Part shown: positions 15,554 through 22,460 of the stretch, one piece after another | Position numbering within the stretch: the stretch's first letter is position 1 | Layout: each line of letters starts with the position of its first letter | DNA from: Clostridia bacterium | GTDB taxonomy: Bacteria; Bacillota; Clostridia; Oscillospirales; CAG-272 | Assembly (NCBI GenBank): GCA_017545225.1 | Contig: JAFWPR010000031.1 | Span: 1-37,900, forward strand | DNA length: 37,900 bases | Direction: 5' to 3' | The notes under the pieces: generated by a model | Told to the model about the DNA's origin: nothing | Database searches by the model: none | The model's input: only the letters and a program-made list of their open reading frames with translations | Position numbers and translations under genes: made by a program

Positions 15554-16534
15554 TTATTCTGTTGACAGAAGCGACAGTATCTTTTGAAAATTGTCGGGAA
15601 GCGGAGCGAAAAACGTCATACGTTCGCCCGTCGACGGATGCGTCAGTTCGAGTTCCGCGGCGTGCAGGCATTGCCCCGCGAAGAGCGACGGATGCTTTTT
15701 CTCAAACTGCGTCGAACCTCCGCCGTAAACGTGATCGCCGAGCACCGGGTGCCCGATCGACGCCATGTGGACGCGGATCTGATGCGTTCTGCCCGTCTCG
15801 AGTTTCATTTCGGCGTACGTAAAGCCGGGCAGACGTGAAATTACCGAATAATGCGTTACCGCTTCTCTTCCCTCGCCCCGCCGTACGACGGCCATCTTTT
15901 TCCTGTCCGTTCTGTTCCGGTCGATCGGAGCGTCGACGGTGCCCGAATCCTGCGGCAATCCGCCTACGACTATCGCCCGATACGTGCGGCGCATCGAGTG
16001 ATCCTTCAACTGTTCGGAAAGAGAAACGTGCGCGCGGTCGTTTTTTGCCGAACAGATCAGGCCTGAAGTATCCTTGTCTATCCTGTGAATGATGCCGGGC
16101 CGCAGAACACCGTTTATTCCCGAAAGGGAATCGCCGCACCTGAACAAAAGCGCCGATACAAGAGTTCCCGTATCGTGACCCGGCGCAGGATGGACTACCA
16201 TCCCTTGCGGTTTGTTTACGACGATTATATCGCCGTCTTCGTAGACGACGTCGAGAGGAATATCCTCCGGTTCCGCCGTCGGCGGAGCGGCGTCCGGGAT
16301 CGTGACGGCAAACTCGTCGCCCGCGCAGACGCGGGCGTTCTTTTTGAGCGACGAGCCGTCGGCAAAAGAGGCAGCGCCGTCGGTCAGAAGTTTCTGAGAG
16401 GCGGAACGCGTTATACCGAGTTTGTCCGACAGATATACGTCGACCCTCTCGCCGGCTTCATCGGACGTCACGGTCAGGAGAACTGTCCCTTCTGCTTTTT
16501 CATCCTCGAAAACGTCGGATAAAACGTCATTCAC
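15554..16534 (-). CDS. RluD-type 23S rRNA pseudouridine synthase
   Basis: The 326-residue enzyme has an N-terminal S4 RNA-binding domain (about 22-80, GERVDVYLSDKL...SASQKLL) and an RluA/RluD catalytic domain with VVNKPQGMVVHP (about 105) and RIDKDTSGL (catalytic Asp at about 153), followed by GRTHQIRVHMASIGHPVLGD. It converts uridines in 23S rRNA to pseudouridine; the target is probably that of RluD but is not certain from sequence. The GTG at 16534 fits GGAGG 8 bases upstream; the GTG at 16543 does not. It overlaps the end of lspA by 8 bases, and the lspA-rluD order is conserved in Firmicutes. Confidence 0.94.
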   Translation of the reverse strand: MNDVLSDVFEDEKAEGTVLLTVTSDEAGERVDVYLSDKLGITRSASQKLLTDGAASFADGSSLKKNARVCAGDEFAVTIPDAAPPTAEPEDIPLDVVYEDGDIIVVNKPQGMVVHPAPGHDTGTLVSALLFRCGDSLSGINGVLRPGIIHRIDKDTSGLICSAKNDRAHVSLSEQLKDHSMRRTYRAIVVGGLPQDSGTVDAPIDRNRTDRKKMAVVRRGEGREAVTHYSVISRLPGFTYAEMKLETGRTHQIRVHMASIGHPVLGDHVYGGGSTQFEKKHPSLFAGQCLHAAELELTHPSTGERMTFFAPLPDNFQKILSLLSTE

Positions 16535-17045
16535 CCGCCTCACCTCCGGCGGCTTTTTTCTCTTTCCTCGATTTGATCTCGCCGAGGATCAGCGAAAGGA
16601 TCAACACGCCGCATCCGATGCAGACGAACGAATCCGCCACGTTGAATACCCAAAAGTTTATGAGCCGGAAGTCGATGAAGTCGACGACGAATCCGTTCGC
16701 GATCCTGTCGATCATATTGCCGACGCCTCCGCCGAAGATCATGGCGACGGCGACGTTCGTCATCATCCTGCCGTTTCTGTTAATCACGGTGAAGACAGCC
16801 ATAGCGACGAGCGCGACGGAGGAAAGGACCAGAAAGATCCATCTCTTATCCGAGAGCATACCGAACGCGGCGCCTCTGTTTTCAACGTACGTGAAATGAA
16901 GAACGCCTTTGATCAGAGGAAACGTCTCGACGTCGCGGAGCGCCTTTTCAGCGGCGTATTTCGTCGCCTGGTCCGCCGCGATAACGGACGCCGCGATCGC
17001 CGCGTAAAGGATCAGGGGCGAAAATCTGATTTTTTTGTCTTTCAT
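16527..17045 (-). CDS. lspA: Lipoprotein signal peptidase (signal peptidase II)
   Basis: The 172-residue integral membrane aspartyl protease cleaves signal peptides of prolipoproteins ahead of the lipidated Cys. Four helices are visible, with the motifs ENRGAAFGM (about 55), GNMIDR (catalytic Asp113) and FNVADSF (catalytic Asp138). The C-terminus is lysine- and glutamate-rich. The ATG overlaps the stop of the DivIVA-like gene as ATGA, indicating coupled translation. A candidate substrate in this window is the TraB-family lipoprotein. Confidence 0.98.
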   Translation of the reverse strand: MKDKKIRFSPLILYAAIAASVIAADQATKYAAEKALRDVETFPLIKGVLHFTYVENRGAAFGMLSDKRWIFLVLSSVALVAMAVFTVINRNGRMMTNVAVAMIFGGGVGNMIDRIANGFVVDFIDFRLINFWVFNVADSFVCIGCGVLILSLILGEIKSRKEKKAAGGEAGE

Positions 17046-18541
17046 TTTCTGAATCTCAGGAAATTATTGGGATCGAAGTTCTCTCCGTCCTCGTGTTGTT
17101 CATCTTCGTAAAAGTCGCTCTCGGCCGATAATTCTTTCTCTTCTTCGCCGGATAGACCGTCACCGTCCGGAACGTCTCCGAACTTTTTCTTGAGCGCGTC
17201 GACGATATCAGCGTCGTCGGGCAAAGCGTCCGCCGGCCCGAACGCCTCCTCAGTCTTTTCGGCAGCCATATATTCGAGTCCCCTGAGGATCTCGTCGAGA
17301 TCGTAGTCTCTGTACGTTTCGGAAGAAGCGGTATCAAAATCGGCGGCGTCGGGATCTGTCTCTCCGGTTTCGCCCTCTTCCGGTTCCTCAGGTTCCTCAG
17401 GTTCTTCCGGTTCTTCAGGCTCTTCCGGCGCGAAGTCGTTTTCGTCCTCAAGGATACCGGAGGGTTCCCCGTCGGGATACTCGTTTATATAATCAAGGAT
17501 CGAATCAGAGAATTCTTCGTCTTCGTCCTCGTCCTCGTCTTCCTCTTCGTCTTCTTCCTCGTCCTCGCCGTACTTCTCATACTCTTCAGCGAACCCGTCT
17601 TCTTCATCTTCTTCCGACTGCACGTCTTCTTCGTCCGGCGCGCCGTCCTCACGGTAAGAGTCGTTCTCGTCAAAAGCGAACGGAAAGCCTTCTCTTATAA
17701 CCGCTTCTTCCGGTTCTTCCTCATCTTCAAAAACGGGCGAGAAATCGGGGATCGTTATATCATCGAGGCTCTCTTCTTCCGGGACCTGTTCTTCGTCGGT
17801 CGCCTCGTTCGCGTCTTCCTCAGCGTCGTCCGCGGCCTCTTCCTGCCTCTCCCATGAAAAAGTATCTTCTTCCGGTTCGGGTTCCGTAAGAGCCGGCTCC
17901 TCCTCTTTCTCCGGGATCACGTCCGGAAGAACCTCGTCTTCGGGTATTGCCGTATGCTCGGATTCCGTCGGCGAAAAAACGGTTTCTTCCTCCGTTCGGG
18001 AGGTTTTTTCGGCGCGGTCGAATAATGTCGCCGCTTTCCCGCGATCGACCTGTCCAAGTTCGTCAAGCGTGCTGAGCACGTTCCCGTACTCCTCTGAAAG
18101 CTTTTCCCTGAGTTCCGATACGACCGCCTTCGCGCGCGAGAGCAACGCTTCGCGCTCTTTGAGCATCTCAAGCGCCTCAGACTTCGCCTCCTCGGCGTAG
18201 ATATCGGCGTCCGCCCGCTCGCAGGCAGCGTCCGCCCTGATGCATTCTGCTTCCGCTTCGGCCTCGCGGACGAGTCTGTCGGCCCTCTCCTTTGCCTCGC
18301 TCAGAAGACGCTCCGCCTTTTCTCCTATCTCTTCTATCTCGTGACGGCGCAGTTCGTCCTCGACGCCGCGTTTCTTGCTCTCCGCAGCGACCGAAGAAAT
18401 ACGTCCCTTCAGTTTTTCGTTCTCCGCGACAAGGGAGTAGTATTTTTCCTGAACTACGGTAATGAACGCGTCGACGTGTTCCGGGGAATACCCATGGATC
18501 GCCCTTCTGAAAACGGGTACTCTGATATTTTTATCCGCCAT
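17042..18541 (-). CDS. DivIVA-domain protein with a very long acidic tail
   Basis: The first 60 residues are a DivIVA/GpsB-type membrane-curvature domain (VFRRAIHGYSPEHVDAFI, then a heptad region). A coiled coil runs to about residue 165 (HEIEEIGEKAERLL onwards). The remaining roughly 330 residues are extremely rich in Glu and Asp with few hydrophobics, including a Glu/Asp run and six EEP-type repeats (17375-17428). Typical DivIVA proteins are about 160-250 residues, so the total of 499 is about twice normal. DivIVA scaffolds localise to poles and septa; its place next to sepF, yggT and ylmH supports a division role. GGAGGG precedes the ATG. The tail is probably disordered; its function is unknown. 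Confidence 0.9.
   Translation of the reverse strand: MADKNIRVPVFRRAIHGYSPEHVDAFITVVQEKYYSLVAENEKLKGRISSVAAESKKRGVEDELRRHEIEEIGEKAERLLSEAKERADRLVREAEAEAECIRADAACERADADIYAEEAKSEALEMLKEREALLSRAKAVVSELREKLSEEYGNVLSTLDELGQVDRGKAATLFDRAEKTSRTEEETVFSPTESEHTAIPEDEVLPDVIPEKEEEPALTEPEPEEDTFSWERQEEAADDAEEDANEATDEEQVPEEESLDDITIPDFSPVFEDEEEPEEAVIREGFPFAFDENDSYREDGAPDEEDVQSEEDEEDGFAEEYEKYGEDEEEDEEEDEDEDEDEEFSDSILDYINEYPDGEPSGILEDENDFAPEEPEEPEEPEEPEEPEEGETGETDPDAADFDTASSETYRDYDLDEILRGLEYMAAEKTEEAFGPADALPDDADIVDALKKKFGDVPDGDGLSGEEEKELSAESDFYEDEQHEDGENFDPNNFLRFRK
17375..17428 (-). repeat. Six 9-bp repeats encoding Pro-Glu-Glu units
   Basis: Six consecutive 9-base units, read on the minus strand, each encode Pro-Glu-Glu in the acidic tail of the DivIVA-like protein. 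Third positions vary between units, so the array is old or under coding selection rather than freshly duplicated. Confidence 0.88.
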
Positions 18542-18553
18542 TTTTCCCTCCGC

Positions 18554-19399
18554 TTAAACGTATTTATTGACAGTGACGCGGATCTTTCCGCTCCTCGTCA
18601 CGCCCGTTTCTTCTCCGACGGAGAATTTGCCGTATCCTCTCGCCGATATGACGTCGCCCGGTCCGACCGTTCTGTCCGGCCTGTCCTCATCCTCGAAATT
18701 GACCTCGCATAATCCGCGGAGGACGAGTTCCTTCGCATCTGAACGGCTCAGCGGGAAGACCGCGCCGATGAGCGCGTCGAGGCGCATAGACGCCGCGACC
18801 GCCGTGATCTGTTCAGTCTTGCGCTCCGCCGTAAAGCCGTCCGGCGGCGCTTCTTCTTTCACCGTCACTTTGTCTGACCCGACTCTGTCGAGTTCCGACG
18901 ATATGAGCGGCGCTATTTTTGATGTCACAAATATCCTCGCTGAAAAACCGTTCTCCGGAACTATGTCGCCCACGGACCCCCTGTCGATCCCGAGTGCGAG
19001 GACGGAACCGAGATAATCGCGGTGGAAAAGCGTCCTGTAACCGCTTCCCTTCACCGAAATACACGTAATCCCGTAGACTTCGTCCCCGCCGTAGAGCGGA
19101 ACGGTCTTTATAAAAAACTCCTCTCTGCCGCTTGAGAAAAGAGGAGTGTCGGGCAAGTTCGGCGGCGCGCCGCCGATATCTGCCCATTCAGGGAAAAAAA
19201 CCGCGACGCGCCTTTCGGCGCCGCGGCATCCTCCGTAAAAAAACAGTCTGTTCAATTTGTCAGCCGACATCCCTGCCGCGGCGCGAAAAAAGACTGCCTG
19301 CTCGTGCGGCGTGAGAAAACGACTTGTTTCAAAAGAGACGCCGGGGCGGGAAGCAAGCTCCGCCGCCCTTGCGGCGACCAGTTCGTCATCAAAGGACAT
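18554..19399 (-). CDS. ylmH: YlmH family RNA-binding protein (S4 domain)
   Basis: The 281-residue protein has the YlmH layout: an N-terminal domain with FLTPHEQAVFF (about 29) and GGCRGAERRVAVFFP, a middle domain carrying HRDYLGSVLALGIDRGSVGDI, and a C-terminal S4 RNA-binding domain (about 205-275, MRLDALIGAVFPLSRSDAKELV). YlmH is encoded in division clusters and has been linked to rescue of stalled ribosomes; its role here is inferred. ATG at 19399 follows GGAGGG by 5 bases; the upstream GTG (19432) has no support. It is 12 bases upstream of the DivIVA-like gene. Confidence 0.93.
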   Translation of the reverse strand: MSFDDELVAARAAELASRPGVSFETSRFLTPHEQAVFFRAAAGMSADKLNRLFFYGGCRGAERRVAVFFPEWADIGGAPPNLPDTPLFSSGREEFFIKTVPLYGGDEVYGITCISVKGSGYRTLFHRDYLGSVLALGIDRGSVGDIVPENGFSARIFVTSKIAPLISSELDRVGSDKVTVKEEAPPDGFTAERKTEQITAVAASMRLDALIGAVFPLSRSDAKELVLRGLCEVNFEDEDRPDRTVGPGDVISARGYGKFSVGEETGVTRSGKIRVTVNKYV

Positions 19400-19441
19400 A
19401 TCGACCCTCCGACTGCGCCGTCCCGCCGACACGGCCTCATG

Positions 19442-19714
19442 TCATCCGAGGATGAGCCGCAGGATAATAAGCAGTATAAACGTGGCGAAAAACGAAACGT
19501 CGATCGGAGATCCCTCGAACAGATGAAATCTGTCGAACAGCGCTCTCATCGGGGCGGTCACGACCTCGGTATAACCGAAAATAAACCGGGTAAACGCATT
19601 GTCGATATCCGCGGGTATCCAACTGAATACAGCCCGGACAAGCATTATGATCTCCGTGACCGAGATGAGAAGCAAGACCGTGTTTTTGATTATGTACAGT
19701 ACCAAGGCGAACAC
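19442..19714 (-). CDS. YggT family membrane protein (YlmG type)
   Basis: A 90-residue protein with two hydrophobic segments (about 3-24 and 71-89) and the YggT pattern RAVFSWIP...FTEVVTAPMR, here FGYTEVVTAPMRALFDR. It starts at a GTG preceded by GAGAGGAG. Function is not established; the family lies in the sepF-ylmG-ylmH-divIVA division cluster of Firmicutes and is thought to be membrane-associated. It is between sepF and ylmH in the conserved order. Confidence 0.93.
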   Translation of the reverse strand: MFALVLYIIKNTVLLLISVTEIIMLVRAVFSWIPADIDNAFTRFIFGYTEVVTAPMRALFDRFHLFEGSPIDVSFFATFILLIILRLILG

Positions 19715-19733
19715 GCTCCTCTCATCCGGGAAA

Positions 19734-19752
19734 CCGGCGCTCCTTGCGCCGG
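19734..19752 (-). other. Hairpin between sepF and yggT
   Basis: A perfect 7-bp stem CCGGCGC (19734-19740) / GCGCCGG (19746-19752). On the minus strand the 5-base loop is AAGGA and only TTT follows, so it is a poor terminator. It may set the relative expression of sepF and the genes below. Confidence 0.55.
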
Positions 19753-19780
19753 AGTCGCCCCGTCAGAGCCGGGTCAAAAA

Positions 19781-20302
19781 TCAGAATTCGGGAAATACGT
19801 CGGTTTCGGGAGCCGGTTCCGGTTCCGGTTCTTTAGCCTTGGGAACGCGGAGCTGAGCGTCGCCGACGTCAACGTTGCTGGGGGTGATAACGTAAGCGTT
19901 GGAAGCAATCTTCTTGATCGAGCCGTCGATCGAGTAAGCGACGCCGGAGAGGAAGTCGATAAGTCTTCTCGCGGTTTCCTTGCTCGTGCTTTCGAGATTG
20001 AGAACGACGGTGCGTTTGTTCAGAAGATGATCGGCGATCTGGGTGACGCTGTCAAACTGCTGGGGCTTGACAACCTTCATCTCGAGCGCGGTGCCGGAGC
20101 CGGAAAGGCTGATGCCTCCCATAGAACCTGCGTTGCCCATATTGCCGATATTGGACTGATTCATTCCGCCAATACCGCCCTGATCGTCGTCAGCGCCTTC
20201 TCCGTACTCGTCGAAATTGTCATAGTAGGTGTCGTCGAAGTCATCGCCGTACCCTGCGGAAGAACCGCCGGTCACGTTTTTGATTCTGTCGATAAGTCCC
20301 AT
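19781..20302 (-). CDS. sepF: Cell division protein SepF
   Basis: The 173-residue protein begins with the amphipathic membrane-binding helix MGLIDRIKN, followed by a Gly/Asp/Asn-rich linker (about 12-70) and the SepF core (about 75-160: MKVVKPQQFDSVTQIADHLL, then TVVLNLESTSKETARRLIDFLSGVAY). SepF anchors FtsZ to the membrane and organises the Z-ring. The linker is richer in Gly/Asn/Met repeats than usual. GGAGG precedes the ATG. It lies between yggS and yggT, the conserved cluster order. Confidence 0.97.
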   Translation of the reverse strand: MGLIDRIKNVTGGSSAGYGDDFDDTYYDNFDEYGEGADDDQGGIGGMNQSNIGNMGNAGSMGGISLSGSGTALEMKVVKPQQFDSVTQIADHLLNKRTVVLNLESTSKETARRLIDFLSGVAYSIDGSIKKIASNAYVITPSNVDVGDAQLRVPKAKEPEPEPAPETDVFPEF

Positions 20303-20354
20303 AACATGCCTCCGTAATATATTTCTTGTTTTTCAGGTTTGATTTAATGAGTGT

Positions 20355-21059
20355 TCAACGGTAATTCCGCCTGCCGAACAGGGCGCTTCCGACTCTCACG
20401 AGCGTCGCACCTTCCTCGATCGCTTCAACGTAACTGTCGCTCATTCCCATTGACAAAATACACTCTCTTATATTATGCGATTTTTTTTGAAAAATGTCAA
20501 TAAAAATTGAGTAAGTTTCTCTAAAATATTTTCTGTATTCATCTTTTTCGGAGCAAACCGGCGCCATGACCATGATACCTCTCGTTCTGACTCCGGGAAG
20601 TTCGGAAATACGCGCCTCCGCCTCTGCCGCTTCCTCGGGCAGAAAACCCGATTTCGCCTCCTCGCGGCCGATGTTTATCTCGATCAGAACGTCCTGAACG
20701 AGCCCCGCCGCCGACGCGATAGAACCGATTCGTTCCGCAAGATGCAGCGAGTCGACCGATTGGATGAGCGAGGCCTTGCCGACGATGAATTTCGCTTTGT
20801 TCGTCTGCAGATGCCCTATAAACTGGTAGTCGAGCGCGCCTGAAAGTACACCGTACTTTTCGGTGAACTCCTGCTGCCTGTTCTCTCCCGCCGCGGTAAG
20901 ACCGAGATTCTCCGCGGCGAACAGTATATCCTCCGCGGGGACCGTCTTCGTCGCGGCGAGAAGCGTCACGTCCCCGCCGCCGCGCTTTGAGACCGCCGCG
21001 GCGATATTCTCTCTCACTTTTTTGAAATTTTCCGTTATTTCAAGTTGTCTTTCCGTCAT
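20355..21059 (-). CDS. PLP homeostasis protein YggS/YlmE
   Basis: The 234-residue single-domain TIM barrel binds pyridoxal phosphate. The Lys of LLAATKTVP (about residue 38) forms the Schiff base; GENRQQEF, FIGHLQTNK, SVDSLHLAERI, VLIEINIGREEAKSGF and LSMGMSDSYVEAIEEGATLVRVG are the family signatures. It maintains PLP and amino-acid pools and is not an enzyme in the usual sense. The only nearby ribosome-site-like sequence is close to the ATG, so translation is probably coupled to the upstream gene. A stretch at about 20450-20545 is markedly AT-rich compared with its surroundings but the reading frame is intact. Confidence 0.95.
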   Translation of the reverse strand: MTERQLEITENFKKVRENIAAAVSKRGGGDVTLLAATKTVPAEDILFAAENLGLTAAGENRQQEFTEKYGVLSGALDYQFIGHLQTNKAKFIVGKASLIQSVDSLHLAERIGSIASAAGLVQDVLIEINIGREEAKSGFLPEEAAEAEARISELPGVRTRGIMVMAPVCSEKDEYRKYFRETYSIFIDIFQKKSHNIRECILSMGMSDSYVEAIEEGATLVRVGSALFGRRNYR

Positions 21060-21066
21060 TCCTTAC

Positions 21067-22437
21067 TCACTTTCGCGGAGGAAGATGGGTCATCCCCTCC
21101 GACAGACCCGTACCGCCCGTTATCATCAGGTCGTTCTGCCTGAGCCACGGGATATATTTCGTTTCTTCCGCCTTCTCCGTTTCGGACGCCGCTCCGGTTT
21201 CGGCGGGTCCGACCGTTTCTTCCGGTCCCGCGGTCTCGCCCGGCTCGGCGGCGGCAGCCTCGTCCTCCGCCGTGACCTCGCGGCAGAGATAGAATCCGCC
21301 CGATTCGTCGATCACGTCGATGCGTCTGAAACCGACTTTTATCTCGTCTATGATATAAACGCCCTCTACCCCGTCGACGATCCTGACCGCAGACACCGGC
21401 ACCTTAAATCCGGTCGTTTCGGCGGTGATCACCGTCACGGACTGGGATCTGGTAAAATCAAAGCCCTCTTTTACCGCCTCGCACTCGAAGACGACCAACG
21501 CGCCGTCTCCCGCAGTGCTTACGGAATAAACGGTCATATCGAGAGGAGTCTCTGAGTTGTTCTGCAGCGTCACTCGGAATTCTCCGCCGACGCCCCCGAT
21601 CTTCGACGCATCCTCTTTCGTCATCGGACAGGCGAGATACCACTTGTGGTTCGTCACGATCTTACCCGCCGTGCCCTCGACGGGAGCGGGTTCCGTTGAG
21701 ATCAGTTCGTTAAGCGCGGTGAGGGAGAGCGAATCTACCTTTGAAGAGGAGAAAATCGCCTCGTACCCGTCGCACTCGGAGTAATAATACCCCGACGCAG
21801 GAGATACGACCGTCTCGACCAGCGTTCCGAGCCCTGACCTCAGGCTCTCTTTTTGCGCCTCGAGTTCGGCGATCCTCGCAGAAAAATCGCTTATCTCGCC
21901 GATGAGAACGGACCTCTTCTTCATCTTGAGGAAAAGATCGGAATGGTACGACGATTCTCTCGCGAGATTCCCCGTCTCCGCCGCCCTTCTCATCTCCACG
22001 ACCGTATCGAATATACCTTCGTCGACAGTCCCCGTATCGCCTATCGCAACGGAGAGAGTCCTGCAGTTCTCGAGCATGGAAATCTGTCTGTCGATCGCCG
22101 CGAGCTGATTCCCGATATCGGGAGAATACCCGCTGTATATCTCTGCGACTTTATCGGACGATCGGACTTTTTCTCCGTCCTCAAGCGCGGAGTAAAGAGA
22201 ACCCGAATTGTACGAAGAAACGGCGATCGGCGTCTCTTGCCTGAAGATATACCCGTCGCAGGTGACGGTGCTTCTCAGCGTCGTCCGGCGTGCAAACATC
22301 GTACTGACGTCCTTTTCGAAACCCGCCGCGATGTGATAGCTCAGGTAGGCGACGAGTCCTATCGACAGGATCGAGACCGCCGCCCAGAACGCCGTTCTTT
22401 TCAGGTATTTTTTATCGAAAAAAGATGTTTTTTTCAT
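21067..22437 (-). CDS. HlyD-like membrane-anchored periplasmic adaptor-type protein
   Basis: The 456-residue protein has one N-terminal membrane helix (about 17-36) and then an extracytoplasmic region with an HlyD/biotinyl-lipoyl-like organisation: TLRSTVTCDGYIFRQETPIAV, a short coiled coil (about 125-215), then VVSPASGYYYSECDGYE as the second half of a lipoyl-like barrel. The C-terminus carries a long Ala/Glu/Pro/Thr-rich segment and a short conserved-looking end. HlyD-type proteins bridge ABC or RND exporters, but no partner transporter is nearby. Proteins of this general type sit next to yggS in several Clostridia; the role there is unknown to me. Confidence 0.8.
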   Translation of the reverse strand: MKKTSFFDKKYLKRTAFWAAVSILSIGLVAYLSYHIAAGFEKDVSTMFARRTTLRSTVTCDGYIFRQETPIAVSSYNSGSLYSALEDGEKVRSSDKVAEIYSGYSPDIGNQLAAIDRQISMLENCRTLSVAIGDTGTVDEGIFDTVVEMRRAAETGNLARESSYHSDLFLKMKKRSVLIGEISDFSARIAELEAQKESLRSGLGTLVETVVSPASGYYYSECDGYEAIFSSSKVDSLSLTALNELISTEPAPVEGTAGKIVTNHKWYLACPMTKEDASKIGGVGGEFRVTLQNNSETPLDMTVYSVSTAGDGALVVFECEAVKEGFDFTRSQSVTVITAETTGFKVPVSAVRIVDGVEGVYIIDEIKVGFRRIDVIDESGGFYLCREVTAEDEAAAAEPGETAGPEETVGPAETGAASETEKAEETKYIPWLRQNDLMITGGTGLSEGMTHLPPRK

Positions 22438-22460
22438 TCAAACCTCTCCTTCGATCCGCA

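Noticed and set aside
17341-17720. Repeat array of CRISPR type in the DivIVA-like gene
   Set aside because: The repetition is 9-base in-frame Pro-Glu-Glu and Glu/Asp coding, with no spacers or regular long repeats.
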